A stretch of DNA of 64,000 nt from Bacillota bacterium (lineage in GTDB: Bacteria > Bacillota > Clostridia > Acetivibrionales > DSM-1351): assembly GCA_023391425.1 (NCBI GenBank), contig JAEWAX010000058.1, positions 1 through 64,000 on the forward strand, in the 5' to 3' direction. Shown piece by piece: positions 53,674-62,184 of this stretch. Each line of letters opens with the position of its first letter. Within the stretch, counting starts at the first letter, position 1. A program made the translations under genes and the position numbers. Under the pieces are notes generated by a model. It was not told where the DNA came from and did no database searches. It was given only the letters and a program-made list of their open reading frames with translations.

Positions 53674-53702
53674 TTGAATGTGTATGCAGAATATGTTAAA
53701 AT
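53674..53702 (+). promoter_or_regulatory. probable promoter of the hydrogenase-regulator transcript
   Basis: TTGAAT (53674-53679), a 17-nt spacer and TAAAAT (53697-53702). It gives a leader of about 270 nt before the TM1266-type gene. Confidence 0.6.
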
Positions 53703-53769
53703 ATTATCAATATCTCTGAGTTTAAAGCTGAGCAATAACTAAATAGTAAAACTTGATTTTGAAGGAGAA

Positions 53770-53891
53770 TTTATTATTTAATAGTTGCGAGGGTGCTGAG
53801 AACAAAGAAATTTTGAAATTAATCGTTCTGAACTGCATGAGGGTTAGTCCCAAATGGTAAGACGGTCTATAAGGTTAAGTTTATTACAGTG
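53770..53891 (+). ncRNA. structured leader RNA before the hydrogenase regulator gene
   Basis: The leader contains GAGGGTGCTGAGAAC, GTTCTGAACTGCATGAGGGTTAGTCCC and AGACGGTCT, with local pairings AGAAC/GTTCT and GGG/CCC. AGGGT at 53790 and again at 53840 can pair with the ACCCT of the terminator that follows (53892), allowing an antiterminated state. The arrangement is that of a riboswitch or attenuator; the class is not one I can match. GCTGAGA recalls a TPP aptamer, but the other conserved TPP blocks are missing. Confidence 0.5.
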
Positions 53892-53928
53892 ACCCTGTGC
53901 CGTTTTTTGTGCATAGGGTTTATTTATT
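53892..53928 (+). terminator. attenuator-type terminator in the leader
   Basis: ACCCTGTGC (53892-53900) and GCATAGGGT (53911-53919) form a stem with one G-U pair around a T-rich loop, followed by TTATTTATT. It lies 50 bp before the TM1266-type gene. Confidence 0.8.
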
Positions 53929-53977
53929 GTTTAGAAACAAATTCTATTGTGATTTGTTTTGGAAAGAGAGGTGTTAA

Positions 53978-54223
53978 ATGGAAACAAGAATAGCATTGAT
54001 AGGAATTATTGTAGATGACCTATCCTCTACAGAACGGTTAAACAGCATACTCCACGAGTTTGGGCAATATATAGTAGGCAGAATGGGAATCCCTTATCGT
54101 GATAGAGGAGTAAGCATTATTAGCGTTGTAATTGATGCACCAAATGATATAATCAGTTCACTTTCAGGAAAACTGGGAATGCTGCCTGGGGTAAATACTA
54201 AGACCGTCTACGGTAAGATATAA
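53978..54223 (+). CDS. TM1266-type iron-only hydrogenase system regulator
   Basis: The 81-residue protein has a ferredoxin-like (ACT/NikR-C-like) fold pattern: RIALIGIIVDDLSSTERLN, FGQYIVGRMGIPYRDRGVSI, VIDAPNDIISSLSGKLGMLPGV. Proteins of this family are found beside hydrogenase maturation genes and are annotated as putative regulators; their ligand is not established. Here it directly precedes hydG and hydF. It has no DNA-binding domain of its own. ATG 53978 follows AAAGAGAGG. Confidence 0.88.
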   Translation: METRIALIGIIVDDLSSTERLNSILHEFGQYIVGRMGIPYRDRGVSIISVVIDAPNDIISSLSGKLGMLPGVNTKTVYGKI

Positions 54224-54370
54224 CGAGGCAATAGATATCCCCCACCTCTTATAGGTGGCGGGTACCACTTCGGTTTTCAGGCAGCGAGCATATATCCCGC
54301 CTCGTTGAAACGCCGCTAATGAAATTAAATTTTTCTACAACCGAAAAATTTAATTTTGAATTGAGGCGTT
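54222..54370. repeat. two adjacent palindromes between the regulator gene and hydG
   Basis: The first hairpin has AACGAGGC (54222-54229) paired with GCCTCGTT (54299-54306) and an inner CCACCT/AGGTGG stem. The second has AACGCC (54309-54314) paired with GGCGTT (54365-54370) and a perfect 13-bp inner stem AAATTAAATTTTT/AAAAATTTAATTT. No open frame. They may attenuate or process the transcript, or be mobile palindromic elements. Confidence 0.7.
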
Positions 54371-54433
54371 ATAAACAGAGTACTTTTACTTCGAGAGCAG
54401 TTTTTACTCTCTCTGAAACTTAGAAATCGTTAT
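54370..54433 (+). repeat. intergenic palindromic repeat, 5' part (family A)
   Basis: From ATAAACAGAGT to CTTAGAAATCGTTAT the segment aligns with 14241-14300, including the hairpin around GAGAGCAGTTTTTACTCTC. It abuts the hydG leader. Confidence 0.7.
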
Positions 54434-54468
54434 TAAAATTAATCTATAAAATATGGGGGTCGATAATT

Positions 54469-55881
54469 ATGTATAATAGTAAGTCAACAGTAGCTACTGA
54501 GTTTATTAATGATGAAGAAATACTAAGCACTCTTGAATATGCCAAACAGAACAAAGAAAATAGAGTTTTAATAGAAGGAATTTTAGAGAAAGCAAAGGAA
54601 TATAAGGGTATAAGCCATAAGGAAGCAGCTGTTTTATTGGAATGTGAACTAGATGATATAAAAGAGAAAATGTTTGAATTGGCAAAACAAATTAAAAAGA
54701 GGTTTTACGGAAATAGAATAGTAATGTTTGCCCCACTATATCTTTCAAATTACTGTGTAAATGAATGCCGTTATTGTCCGTATCATGGTTCGAATAAGCA
54801 TATTGCACGAAAGCAACTCTCTCAAGAGGATATTATAAAGGAAGTAACCGCTTTGCAAGATATGGGGCATAAACGTTTAGCAATAGAAACAGGTGAAGAC
54901 CCTGAAAATTGCCCTTTAGAGTATGTTTTGGAGAGCATTAAAACTATTTATAGTATAAAACACAAAAATGGTGCTATTCGGCGTGTTAATGTAAATATTG
55001 CAGCAACATCTGTTGAAAATTATAGAAAACTCAAGGACGCTGGAATCGGAACTTATATTTTGTTCCAGGAAACCTATCACAAGAAAACCTATGAGTATCT
55101 ACATCCAAAGGGACCAAAGCACAATTATGAATATCACACCGAAGCAATGGATAGAGCTATGGATGGTGGTATTGATGATGTAGGCTTAGGTGTATTATTT
55201 GGATTAAATCTCTATAAATATGATTTCGTTGGTCTAATTATGCATGCGGAACATCTTGAGGCAGCTAAAGGTGTTGGTCCACATACCATAAGTGTTCCTC
55301 GTATACGTCCTGCTGATGAGGTGGATTTAAACGAATTTTCAAATGCTGTTCCAGATGAGATATTCAAGAAGATAGTAGCTATACTTCGTATTACAGTACC
55401 ATACACGGGACTTATTATGTCAACAAGAGAGTCTGAAAAGACAAGAGAAGAATGCTTGGAACTCGGCTTATCACAGGTAAGTGGTGCCTCCCGAACAAGT
55501 GTTGGGGGATATGTAGAGAAAGAAAAAGAGAATACTTCACAGTTTGAGGTTAACGACACTAGAACATTGGATGAAGTTGTAAATTGGCTTCTTAGACTTG
55601 GACATATTCCAAGTTTTTGTACAGCATGCTACCGGGAGGGAAGAACCGGAGATAGATTCATGAGGCTTGTTAAGAGCGGTGCTATTGCAAATGTATGTCA
55701 TCCAAATGCCCTTATGACATTAAAGGAATACCTAGAGGATTATGCATCTGAAGATACCAGAGAAAAGGGCGAACAAACAATTGCAAGAGAGGTTGAATTA
55801 CTTGCTAATCAAGATGTTAAACGAATAGTAAAAGAACATTTAGGCGAGCTCCACCAGGGCATACGAGACTTTAGATTTTAG
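54469..55881 (+). CDS. hydG: [FeFe]-hydrogenase H-cluster radical SAM maturase HydG
   Basis: This 470-residue radical-SAM tyrosine lyase has the cluster motif CVNECRYCPYHG (CX3CX2C, about residues 96-103) and the barrel block RLAIETGEDPENCP. The diagnostic C-terminal CX2CX22C motif (CTAC to CHP, in FCTACYREGRTGDRF and IANVCHP) binds the auxiliary cluster that assembles Fe(CO)(CN). It splits tyrosine to make the CO and CN ligands. The motif and length distinguish it from ThiH. ATG 54469 is downstream of GGGGGT. It is followed by hydF after a large palindrome. Confidence 0.97.
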   Translation: MYNSKSTVATEFINDEEILSTLEYAKQNKENRVLIEGILEKAKEYKGISHKEAAVLLECELDDIKEKMFELAKQIKKRFYGNRIVMFAPLYLSNYCVNECRYCPYHGSNKHIARKQLSQEDIIKEVTALQDMGHKRLAIETGEDPENCPLEYVLESIKTIYSIKHKNGAIRRVNVNIAATSVENYRKLKDAGIGTYILFQETYHKKTYEYLHPKGPKHNYEYHTEAMDRAMDGGIDDVGLGVLFGLNLYKYDFVGLIMHAEHLEAAKGVGPHTISVPRIRPADEVDLNEFSNAVPDEIFKKIVAILRITVPYTGLIMSTRESEKTREECLELGLSQVSGASRTSVGGYVEKEKENTSQFEVNDTRTLDEVVNWLLRLGHIPSFCTACYREGRTGDRFMRLVKSGAIANVCHPNALMTLKEYLEDYASEDTREKGEQTIAREVELLANQDVKRIVKEHLGELHQGIRDFRF

Positions 55882-55897
55882 TGCGAAATAACGCCTT

Positions 55898-56175
55898 TAA
55901 GTTTTAGCACTGTACAAGAGTAATTTGAAGACAGTACTAGTTGTATAAATGTGTGAGTGTGTAGAAATAATTTGCTAAAATCAGCCGATGAGACATAGAA
56001 TTTTTGCCGGCAAAACGACAGGACGTCGTTTTGAGCATCAACCCGAGACAGGATGCCGAGTTTGTGCGACGGCAAAAATCCTATGACAAGTCGTCGCTGA
56101 TTAGCAAATTATTTTGTAGCGAACACAGGTATACCACTAGTACTGTTCTATATAGTTTTGTAGTGCTAAAACTTA
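55898..56175. repeat. 278-bp near-palindrome between hydG and hydF, possible MITE
   Basis: The termini are perfect inverted copies: TAAGTTTTAGCAC (55898-55910) and GTGCTAAAACTTA (56163-56175). Further pairings lie inside: ACAGTACTAGTTGTATA with TATACCACTAGTACTGT, ATAATTTGCT with AGCAAATTAT, and CATAGAATTTTTGCCG with CGGCAAAAATCCTATG. Each arm is about 115-125 bp around a centre with two small hairpins. The ends carry TA, as expected for a TA target duplication. No transposase is encoded. An open frame from 56004 runs through it into hydF but has no ribosome site. Confidence 0.85.
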
Positions 56176-56207
56176 TCGCTAACATTGAGTTACAGGAGGA
56201 TATTAAC

Positions 56208-57398
56208 ATGAGTTTAACTAACACACCAAGTGCAAATAGATTACACATAGCATTGTTTGGTAGACGTAACAGCGGTAAATCTTCATTAATAAATGCAATT
56301 ACTGGGCAGGATATCGCATTGGTATCTGAAATACCTGGTACAACCACTGACCCTGTATACAAAGCTATGGAGCTACACCCAATTGGGCCAGTTATGTTTA
56401 TTGATACTGCAGGTTTTGATGATGTTGGAACACTTGGGGAAATGCGTATTGAGAAAACTAGGAAGGCAATTGAGAAAACTGACATAGCAATTGTATTTTT
56501 TGGTGATACTGAGCTATCATATGAAAAAGAGTGGACTGATGAATTAAGAGAACATAATATCCCAATAGTCTCTATAATTAATAAAGCTGATATTCTGGAA
56601 AATGTTACTGAAATAGAGCGAGCAGTCAAGGATACGCTAGAACTTTCCCCAATAATAATCAGTGCTAAAGAAAAAACAGGGTTGGATAGAGTTAAGGACG
56701 AATTGGTCAGATTAATCCCAGCTGACTTTGAAGTAAAGAGCATTACTTCGCATCTAGTAGAGGAGGGGGACCTTGTTCTATTAGTTATGCCTCAGGACAT
56801 TCAAGCTCCAAAGGGCAGACTCATTTTGCCTCAAGTACAAGTAATACGAGACTTGCTAGATAACAAATGTCTTGTAATGAGTATAACTACTGACAAGCTA
56901 GACCAAGCATTGAAGTCACTAGCAATACCTCCTAAACTGATAATTACCGACTCACAGGTATTTGGTAAAGTATATGAAAAGAAACCGAAAGAGAGCTTAT
57001 TAACCTCGTTTTCTGTCCTTCTTGCAGAATACAAGGGAGATATTTCTGCGTATGTAGAGGGTGCAGGTGCAATTGACACTCTTACTGAGAATTCGGTAGT
57101 ATTGATTGCTGAGGCCTGCACACATGCACCACTAAGTGAAGATATAGGCCGTATACAACTGCCTAGATTGCTTAGAAAAAAGGTAGGAGAGGGACTCAAA
57201 ATTGATATTGTAAGCGGTTCAGACTTCCCAAAGGATTTGGCAAAATACTCACTAGTCATTCAATGTGGCTGTTGCATGTTTAACAGAAAATATGTTTTGA
57301 CGCGTATAGCTGCTGCACAGGCACAGAATGTAAAAATATGCAACTATGGTATAGCAATAGCTAAAATGAACGGAATATTGGACAAAATAGCACTATAA
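56208..57398 (+). CDS. hydF: [FeFe]-hydrogenase H-cluster maturation GTPase HydF
   Basis: The 396-residue scaffold GTPase has an N-terminal GTP-binding domain with GRRNSGKSSLIN (P-loop, about 17-28), DTAGFDDVG and NKAD. A middle dimerisation domain is followed by a C-terminal cluster domain with EACTHAPL (CxH) and CGCC (CxxC), which bind the [4Fe-4S] cluster. It accepts the diiron precursor built by HydE and HydG and passes it to the hydrogenase. ATG 56208 follows AGGAGGA at 56194. The hydrogenase gene itself is not in the window. Confidence 0.97.
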   Translation: MSLTNTPSANRLHIALFGRRNSGKSSLINAITGQDIALVSEIPGTTTDPVYKAMELHPIGPVMFIDTAGFDDVGTLGEMRIEKTRKAIEKTDIAIVFFGDTELSYEKEWTDELREHNIPIVSIINKADILENVTEIERAVKDTLELSPIIISAKEKTGLDRVKDELVRLIPADFEVKSITSHLVEEGDLVLLVMPQDIQAPKGRLILPQVQVIRDLLDNKCLVMSITTDKLDQALKSLAIPPKLIITDSQVFGKVYEKKPKESLLTSFSVLLAEYKGDISAYVEGAGAIDTLTENSVVLIAEACTHAPLSEDIGRIQLPRLLRKKVGEGLKIDIVSGSDFPKDLAKYSLVIQCGCCMFNRKYVLTRIAAAQAQNVKICNYGIAIAKMNGILDKIAL

Positions 57399-57474
57399 TA
57401 TTATCAAACTCCTTTGGTGTACAACTTACATGCAATAACTTTTTTCTACAACAATAATTATATTTAGACAATAA

Positions 57475-57503
57475 TTGACAAGAATATATATGGATAATAT
57501 AAT
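57475..57503 (+). promoter_or_regulatory. sigma-A promoter of the chemoreceptor gene
   Basis: Consensus TTGACA (57475-57480), a 17-nt spacer and TATAAT (57498-57503), about 65 bp before the GTG start. Confidence 0.88.
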
Positions 57504-57570
57504 AAATGTCAGTAAAACAAGCTACATATATCTATATAAATTATGAGACTAGGAAAAGGGGTATTTATTA

Positions 57571-59568
57571 GTGAAGAGTATAAAAACAAAAGTAATAGTA
57601 TATATTGGAGGTCTCTTGTTATTAGTATGTGTAGGGTTTGGAGTTATTTCATACACAACATCTTCTAAGGCATTATTAACAAGTGTTGAAGAATCATTAC
57701 CGCAATTGGCACTCCAAACGGCAAAAGTAATTGAAAGTAGAGTTCAAGGTCAATTAAGTAATTTGGAATCACTAGCTAATAATGATACTATTCAAGATAC
57801 AGGCGCAAATTGGGAAAAAAAATTACACATTCTTAATGATGAAATAGATAGAAACAAGTATACTCGTATAGGGATAGCTGACAAAAATGGTAAGCTATTA
57901 TATTCAGATGGAAGCAATGTAGATATTAGTGATATTGACTACTTCAAAAAGGCTATGTCTGGAGAAAAATCAGTGACTGATCCTATTGTAAGTAAAGTAG
58001 ATGGCTCATTAGCTTTGATATATGCTGTTCCGATTAAAAACAACAATCAAGTTGTAGGAGTATTAATAGCAGTAAAAGATGGGTACTTACTTTGTGATAT
58101 TATTGGCGATATTACATTTGGAAAGACTGGTAAGGCATTCATGATTAATAAGAAAGGCACGACTATAGCTCATACTAACAAAGATTTGGTCAAGGCTATG
58201 GATAATGACTTTGAAAATATAAAGAAGGATCCTAAACTTCAATCTTTGGTTGAACTTGAAAAGAAGATGATAGAAGGTAAGATGGGTGTAGGACAATATC
58301 AGTATGACGGCGTTGTCAAATATTTAGGTTTTGCACCTGTTGCAAATACAGAATGGAGTGTTGCAGTCGCTGCTCCCAAAACAGAAGTACTTTCCGGTTT
58401 GAATATCCTTCAGTCAGTTACATTGATAGCATCAATACTATTCTTACTAATAAGCTTGTGTGGAGGATATATTATAGCTAGTGCTGTTTCAAAACCTATC
58501 ACTTCAATTGGAGAGCATCTGAAGGTTATAGCAACTGGTGACTTTACAAATGAAATCTCACCAAAACTAATGAATATCAAAGATGAGTTAGGGATGTTAG
58601 CCAAATCAACAGATATAATGCAAAGGTCAGTAAGGGAAGTAGTTAGAGGCGTTGCTATTGAATCGAAAAATGTTTCGGAGTCTATTTCTTCTGCAAGTAG
58701 TTCCATGTATGATCTTAATGTAGAGATTGAAGAAGTATCTGCTACAACAGAGGAACTTTCAGCTGGTATGGAAGAAACTGCAGCTTCAACAGAAGAATTG
58801 TATGCAACATCATCAGAAATTGAAAAAGGTGTAGAAGCTATTGCAGACAAGGCACAGGAAGGTGCTACTTCAGCTGCTGAAATAAATAAAAGGGCTACTG
58901 AATTAAGAGAGAATTTTCTTTTATCACAGCAAAATGCTTTAAAAATATTCTTGGATGTTAGAATAAAACTTGAGAAGGCCTTGGAAGAGTCTAAGGCAGT
59001 TGAACAGATAGAAACACTTGCAGACGCAATTCTTCAGATCACATCTCAAACAAATCTTTTAGCTTTAAATGCAGCAATAGAAGCTGCTAGAGCTGGAGAA
59101 GCAGGTAAGGGTTTTGCTGTAGTAGCTGATGAAATAAGAAAACTTGCAGAGGATTCCAAAAGCACAGTAACACAAATACAAAGGATTACTAAACAAGTGA
59201 CCTATTCTGTTGATAATTTGACAACTAGCTCAAATAGTTTACTTGCATTTGTGGCTACAGATGTAGATAATGATTACAAAACTATGCTTGATGCAACCGA
59301 GAAGTACCAGAAGGATGCTGAGTTTGTAGATAATCTGGTAACTGATTTTAGTGCTACATCGGAAGAACTGGCAGTGTCTATCGCAAATGTAATAAAGGCA
59401 ATAAATGAAATTACCTCAGCTACAAATGAAGGAGCCGAAGGAACTAATGTAATTGCTCAAAAGACAGGAATTGTGGCACAAAAAGCAAATGATGTAATGG
59501 GGCATGCTAGAATATCAAAGGAATGTTCAAATAAATTAATCAAAATGGTAGAAAAGTTTAAAATATAA
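57571..59568 (+). CDS. methyl-accepting chemotaxis protein with Cache sensor
   Basis: This 665-residue transmembrane chemoreceptor has a helix at about 7-28, an extracellular double-Cache sensor (YTRIGIADKNGKLLYSDGS, GDITFGKTGKAFMINKKGT), a second helix at about 283-305, and HAMP. The cytoplasmic signalling coil has the conserved hairpin tip QTNLLALNAAIEAARAGEAG near residue 490-510. It signals through CheW/CheA to the flagellar motor; the ligand is unknown. The start is GTG 57571 with AAAAGGGG upstream. Gene neighbours are not chemotaxis genes. Confidence 0.95.
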   Translation: MKSIKTKVIVYIGGLLLLVCVGFGVISYTTSSKALLTSVEESLPQLALQTAKVIESRVQGQLSNLESLANNDTIQDTGANWEKKLHILNDEIDRNKYTRIGIADKNGKLLYSDGSNVDISDIDYFKKAMSGEKSVTDPIVSKVDGSLALIYAVPIKNNNQVVGVLIAVKDGYLLCDIIGDITFGKTGKAFMINKKGTTIAHTNKDLVKAMDNDFENIKKDPKLQSLVELEKKMIEGKMGVGQYQYDGVVKYLGFAPVANTEWSVAVAAPKTEVLSGLNILQSVTLIASILFLLISLCGGYIIASAVSKPITSIGEHLKVIATGDFTNEISPKLMNIKDELGMLAKSTDIMQRSVREVVRGVAIESKNVSESISSASSSMYDLNVEIEEVSATTEELSAGMEETAASTEELYATSSEIEKGVEAIADKAQEGATSAAEINKRATELRENFLLSQQNALKIFLDVRIKLEKALEESKAVEQIETLADAILQITSQTNLLALNAAIEAARAGEAGKGFAVVADEIRKLAEDSKSTVTQIQRITKQVTYSVDNLTTSSNSLLAFVATDVDNDYKTMLDATEKYQKDAEFVDNLVTDFSATSEELAVSIANVIKAINEITSATNEGAEGTNVIAQKTGIVAQKANDVMGHARISKECSNKLIKMVEKFKI

Positions 59569-59969
59569 ACAGATTATTGCTCAATTTGCAGTTATCTTAT
59601 AGAAGAGCATTACAAACATTGGTAGACATGACTGGAATACTCTAATATCAAGAGTTTATTTCAGTTTTTGCTTTAAAGGAACTATTCTTTCTGCTTTAGT
59701 TTTACCATGGCGATACTAAAGCTTGTCTACTTTTACTTAATGAAAAAACCATTTATTCAAAGGGGAAAAAGTGACATTAAAATAGAAAGATTTATCATAT
59801 ATCCTCAAAAGCTTACAAAAATATTGCATAATTAATGGAATATGATAATATAATTAATAGATAATTGACTTTTTAAAATTTAATTTTTTACATACTATAT
59901 TAATTAAGTATATATCATTTTTGTTAAATAATAAAATTATCAAATTAGGATATTAAGGAGTTGTTACTT
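59569..59969. other. AT-rich intergenic region before mbl
   Basis: About 400 bp between the chemoreceptor gene and mbl. It contains only AT-rich DNA and the mbl ribosome site AAGGAG (59955-59960). I see no convincing hairpin terminator, promoter pair or open frame. Confidence 0.5.
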
Positions 59970-60998
59970 TTGGGATTTGGACAGGACATAGGTATTGATT
60001 TAGGCACAGCCTCAGTACTGGTTTATATTAAAGGTAAGGGCATTGTTTTAAGAGAACCCTCTGTTGTAGCAATTGATAAAAATACAAATAAGCTTTTAGC
60101 AGTGGGTGAAGAAGCAAGAAGAATGCTTGGAAGAACACCTGGAAATATAGTTGCTATCAGACCACTTAGAGATGGAGTAATATCTGATTATGATATAACA
60201 GAGCGTATGCTCAAATATTTTATAAACAAGGCAACTGGCAATAGAAAATTTTTTAAACCAAGAATTATGGTATGCGTTCCAAGTGGAGTTACTGAGGTAG
60301 AGAAACGTGCTGTAATTGATGCTTCAATGCAGGCTGGTGCTAGGAAGACGTATTTAATAGAAGAGCCTATAGCAGCTGCAATAGGTGCTGGAATTGACAT
60401 ATCTAAGGCATGTGGAAGCATGGTTGTAGATATGGGTGGAGGAACTACTGATATAGCTGTAATATCATTGGGTGGCACAGTAGTAAGCACATCAATTAAG
60501 ATTGCAGGAGACAAATTTGATGAGGCAATTGTAAGATATATGCGTAAAAAACATAATATTATGATTGGTGAAAGAACGGCAGAAGACTTGAAAATTAATA
60601 TAGGAACGGTATACCCTAGAGTTCAAGAGGTTACTATGGATATTAGAGGTAGAAACCTGATTTCAGGATTACCAAAAACCATTACGATATCTTCCACAGA
60701 GATGATGGAAGCATTAGAAGAGCCAATTTCAAGTGTTATAGAAGCAGTTCATTCAGTTCTAGAACGTACTCCACCTGAATTAGCTGCAGATATTAGCGAT
60801 AGAGGAATTGTAATGACGGGCGGAGGAAGCTTAATTTATGGATTAGACAAGCTACTTCAAGAAAAGACAGGTATAAATGTTATTATTGCAGATGATTCTA
60901 TATCATGTGTTGCATTGGGAACTGGTAAGGCTCTAGATAATATTGAAGCTATAGAAGAAAGTGCACTGTCAACAAGTAGGGAAAATTATAAAAGATAA
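59970..60998 (+). CDS. mbl: actin-like rod-shape protein, MreB/Mbl family
   Basis: The 342-residue actin homologue has DIGIDLGTASVLVYIKGKG at the N-terminus (phosphate 1), MVVDMGGGTTDIAVISLGG (about 155-173, phosphate 2) and GIVMTGGGSLIYGLD (adenosine). EEARRMLGRTPGNIVAIRPL and ERTPPELAADI match Mbl particularly well. It forms membrane-attached filaments guiding cell-wall synthesis. The TTG at 59970 is nine bases after AAGGAG; TTG 59961 abuts it. In Bacillus the order is spoIIID-mbl-flhO-flhP; here mbl is followed by the two flagellar genes but spoIIID is 28 kb upstream. Confidence 0.95.
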   Translation: MGFGQDIGIDLGTASVLVYIKGKGIVLREPSVVAIDKNTNKLLAVGEEARRMLGRTPGNIVAIRPLRDGVISDYDITERMLKYFINKATGNRKFFKPRIMVCVPSGVTEVEKRAVIDASMQAGARKTYLIEEPIAAAIGAGIDISKACGSMVVDMGGGTTDIAVISLGGTVVSTSIKIAGDKFDEAIVRYMRKKHNIMIGERTAEDLKINIGTVYPRVQEVTMDIRGRNLISGLPKTITISSTEMMEALEEPISSVIEAVHSVLERTPPELAADISDRGIVMTGGGSLIYGLDKLLQEKTGINVIIADDSISCVALGTGKALDNIEAIEESALSTSRENYKR

Positions 60999-61018
60999 TT
61001 AAATTTATTTGAGGGTTA

Positions 61019-61150
61019 GCTTATCCGATGGTCTACCGTTGCTCATAATCCCGCATTAATTGTGGCAGAAAAGTGGCGCTATGATCTTGGAATGCGATTT
61101 CTAAGACTCAAAGGGAGCAAAAGCGCCTCCCCACTAATCTAAGAAATCCG
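61019..61150 (-). repeat. intergenic palindromic repeat, nearly full inverted copy (family A)
   Basis: Read on the reverse strand, it runs from GGATTTCTTAGATTAGTGGGG through CTTAGAAATCGCATTCC to GCAACGGTAGACCATCGGATAA, in the same order of blocks as the copy at 14241-14372. It lies between mbl and flgF. Confidence 0.75.
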
Positions 61151-61220
61151 CCTATATAGCTAGCCCTTTTATACTTTATAAGAGTATAAATGCAACTAAG
61201 TTTTCTATAATATTTTTGTG

Positions 61221-61248
61221 TTAAGTAAATTTAAAAAAGTACCGATAA
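61221..61248 (+). promoter_or_regulatory. candidate sigma-28 (SigD) promoter of the flagellar genes
   Basis: TTAA (61221-61224), a 16-nt spacer and ACCGATAA (61241-61248) resemble the motility sigma consensus TAAA-N15-GCCGATAA. It lies 32 bp before the flgF start. Confidence 0.55.
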
Positions 61249-61280
61249 TTTTAGTAATGATTTAAGCGAGGAGATTTCTC

Positions 61281-62078
61281 ATGATTAGAGGATTATATAC
61301 TTCAGGTTGGAGTATGCTTGCAAACAGTAAAAATTTAGACGTTATAACAAACAACATGGCAAATGCAAATACTACAGCATTCAAAAAAGACACTGTTGTT
61401 TTTGAAAGCTTTCCTGCTTTATTGACTAAGAGGATTAATGATACTAAAAGTCCAACAAATCCTTCCGCAAATATTGGAACTATGCAGCTAGGCAGTGATG
61501 TTGGTGAGATATTTACATATTATACACAAGGACAATTAAATCAAACTAATAACAAATTTGATCTTGCAATTAATGACGATAACTCTGGGGTAACAGAGAC
61601 TCCTGCATTTTTTACAATTGGTGTAATGGATGCAAAGGATAATACCATGAAGGAGTTTTATACCAAGGACGGCTCGTTTGTTCTGAATTCAAATAATCAA
61701 TTGGTAACTAAAAATGGTGATTTTGTAATGGGTGAGAGTGGTCCTATTACTCTTGCAGCTGGGGAGTTCTCAGTGAATGAACAGGGCGAGATAATCCAAA
61801 ATGGAGCGATAGTAGACAAGCTAAGAATTGCTCAATTTTCTGATGCAGCACAATTAAGAAAATATGGAGACAATCTTATTCAAAATGATGGTAGTGAGGT
61901 CGTTGATTTTAAGGGAACAGTTTTGCAGGGATTTACAGAACAGTCAAATGTAAATGTAGTAAGTGAAATGGTTGATATGATTACTGTAATGAGAGCTTAT
62001 GAGGCAAACCAAAAGATACTTCAGGCTCAGGATAATACATTGCAAAAAGTTGTAAATGAGGTCGGTGTAGTCAGATAG
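61281..62078 (+). CDS. flgF: flagellar basal-body rod protein (FlgF/FlhO-like)
   Basis: This 265-residue axial protein begins MIRGLYTSGWSMLANSKNLD, followed by VITNNMANANTTAFKK, the N-terminal rod motif. It ends in the conserved coiled segment SNVNVVSEMVDMITVMRAYEANQKILQAQD. It is exported through the flagellar type III apparatus and forms part of the proximal rod. Compared with the next gene it is slightly divergent, as in Bacillus flhO/flhP. ATG 61281 follows GAGGAG. Confidence 0.92.
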   Translation: MIRGLYTSGWSMLANSKNLDVITNNMANANTTAFKKDTVVFESFPALLTKRINDTKSPTNPSANIGTMQLGSDVGEIFTYYTQGQLNQTNNKFDLAINDDNSGVTETPAFFTIGVMDAKDNTMKEFYTKDGSFVLNSNNQLVTKNGDFVMGESGPITLAAGEFSVNEQGEIIQNGAIVDKLRIAQFSDAAQLRKYGDNLIQNDGSEVVDFKGTVLQGFTEQSNVNVVSEMVDMITVMRAYEANQKILQAQDNTLQKVVNEVGVVR

Positions 62079-62184
62079 TTGGGACTTACTGAGTTGAGAT
62101 AAACGATTTAAAAACATGAGATTAGAAGCAAGTGACATCTGATAAGAGAGTTACAATATTCATTTTATTTTGGAGGTAACGATT

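Noticed and set aside
53788..53850. TPP riboswitch, because of GGTGCTGAGA and a later GAAC block
   Set aside because: The conserved second half of the TPP aptamer (ACCCTTGAACCTGAT and the GCGTAGGGA-type 3' block) is absent, and the downstream gene is a hydrogenase regulator, not a thiamine gene.
56004..56207. N-terminal extension of HydF reading through the palindrome
   Set aside because: No ribosome site precedes 56004, the sequence is one arm of an inverted repeat, and the HydF family begins at the ATG with AGGAGGA at 56208.
61227..61248. TAAA at 61225 as the -35 of the sigma-28-like promoter
   Set aside because: The spacer would be too short (about 11-12 nt); TTAA at 61221 gives the expected 16-nt spacing.
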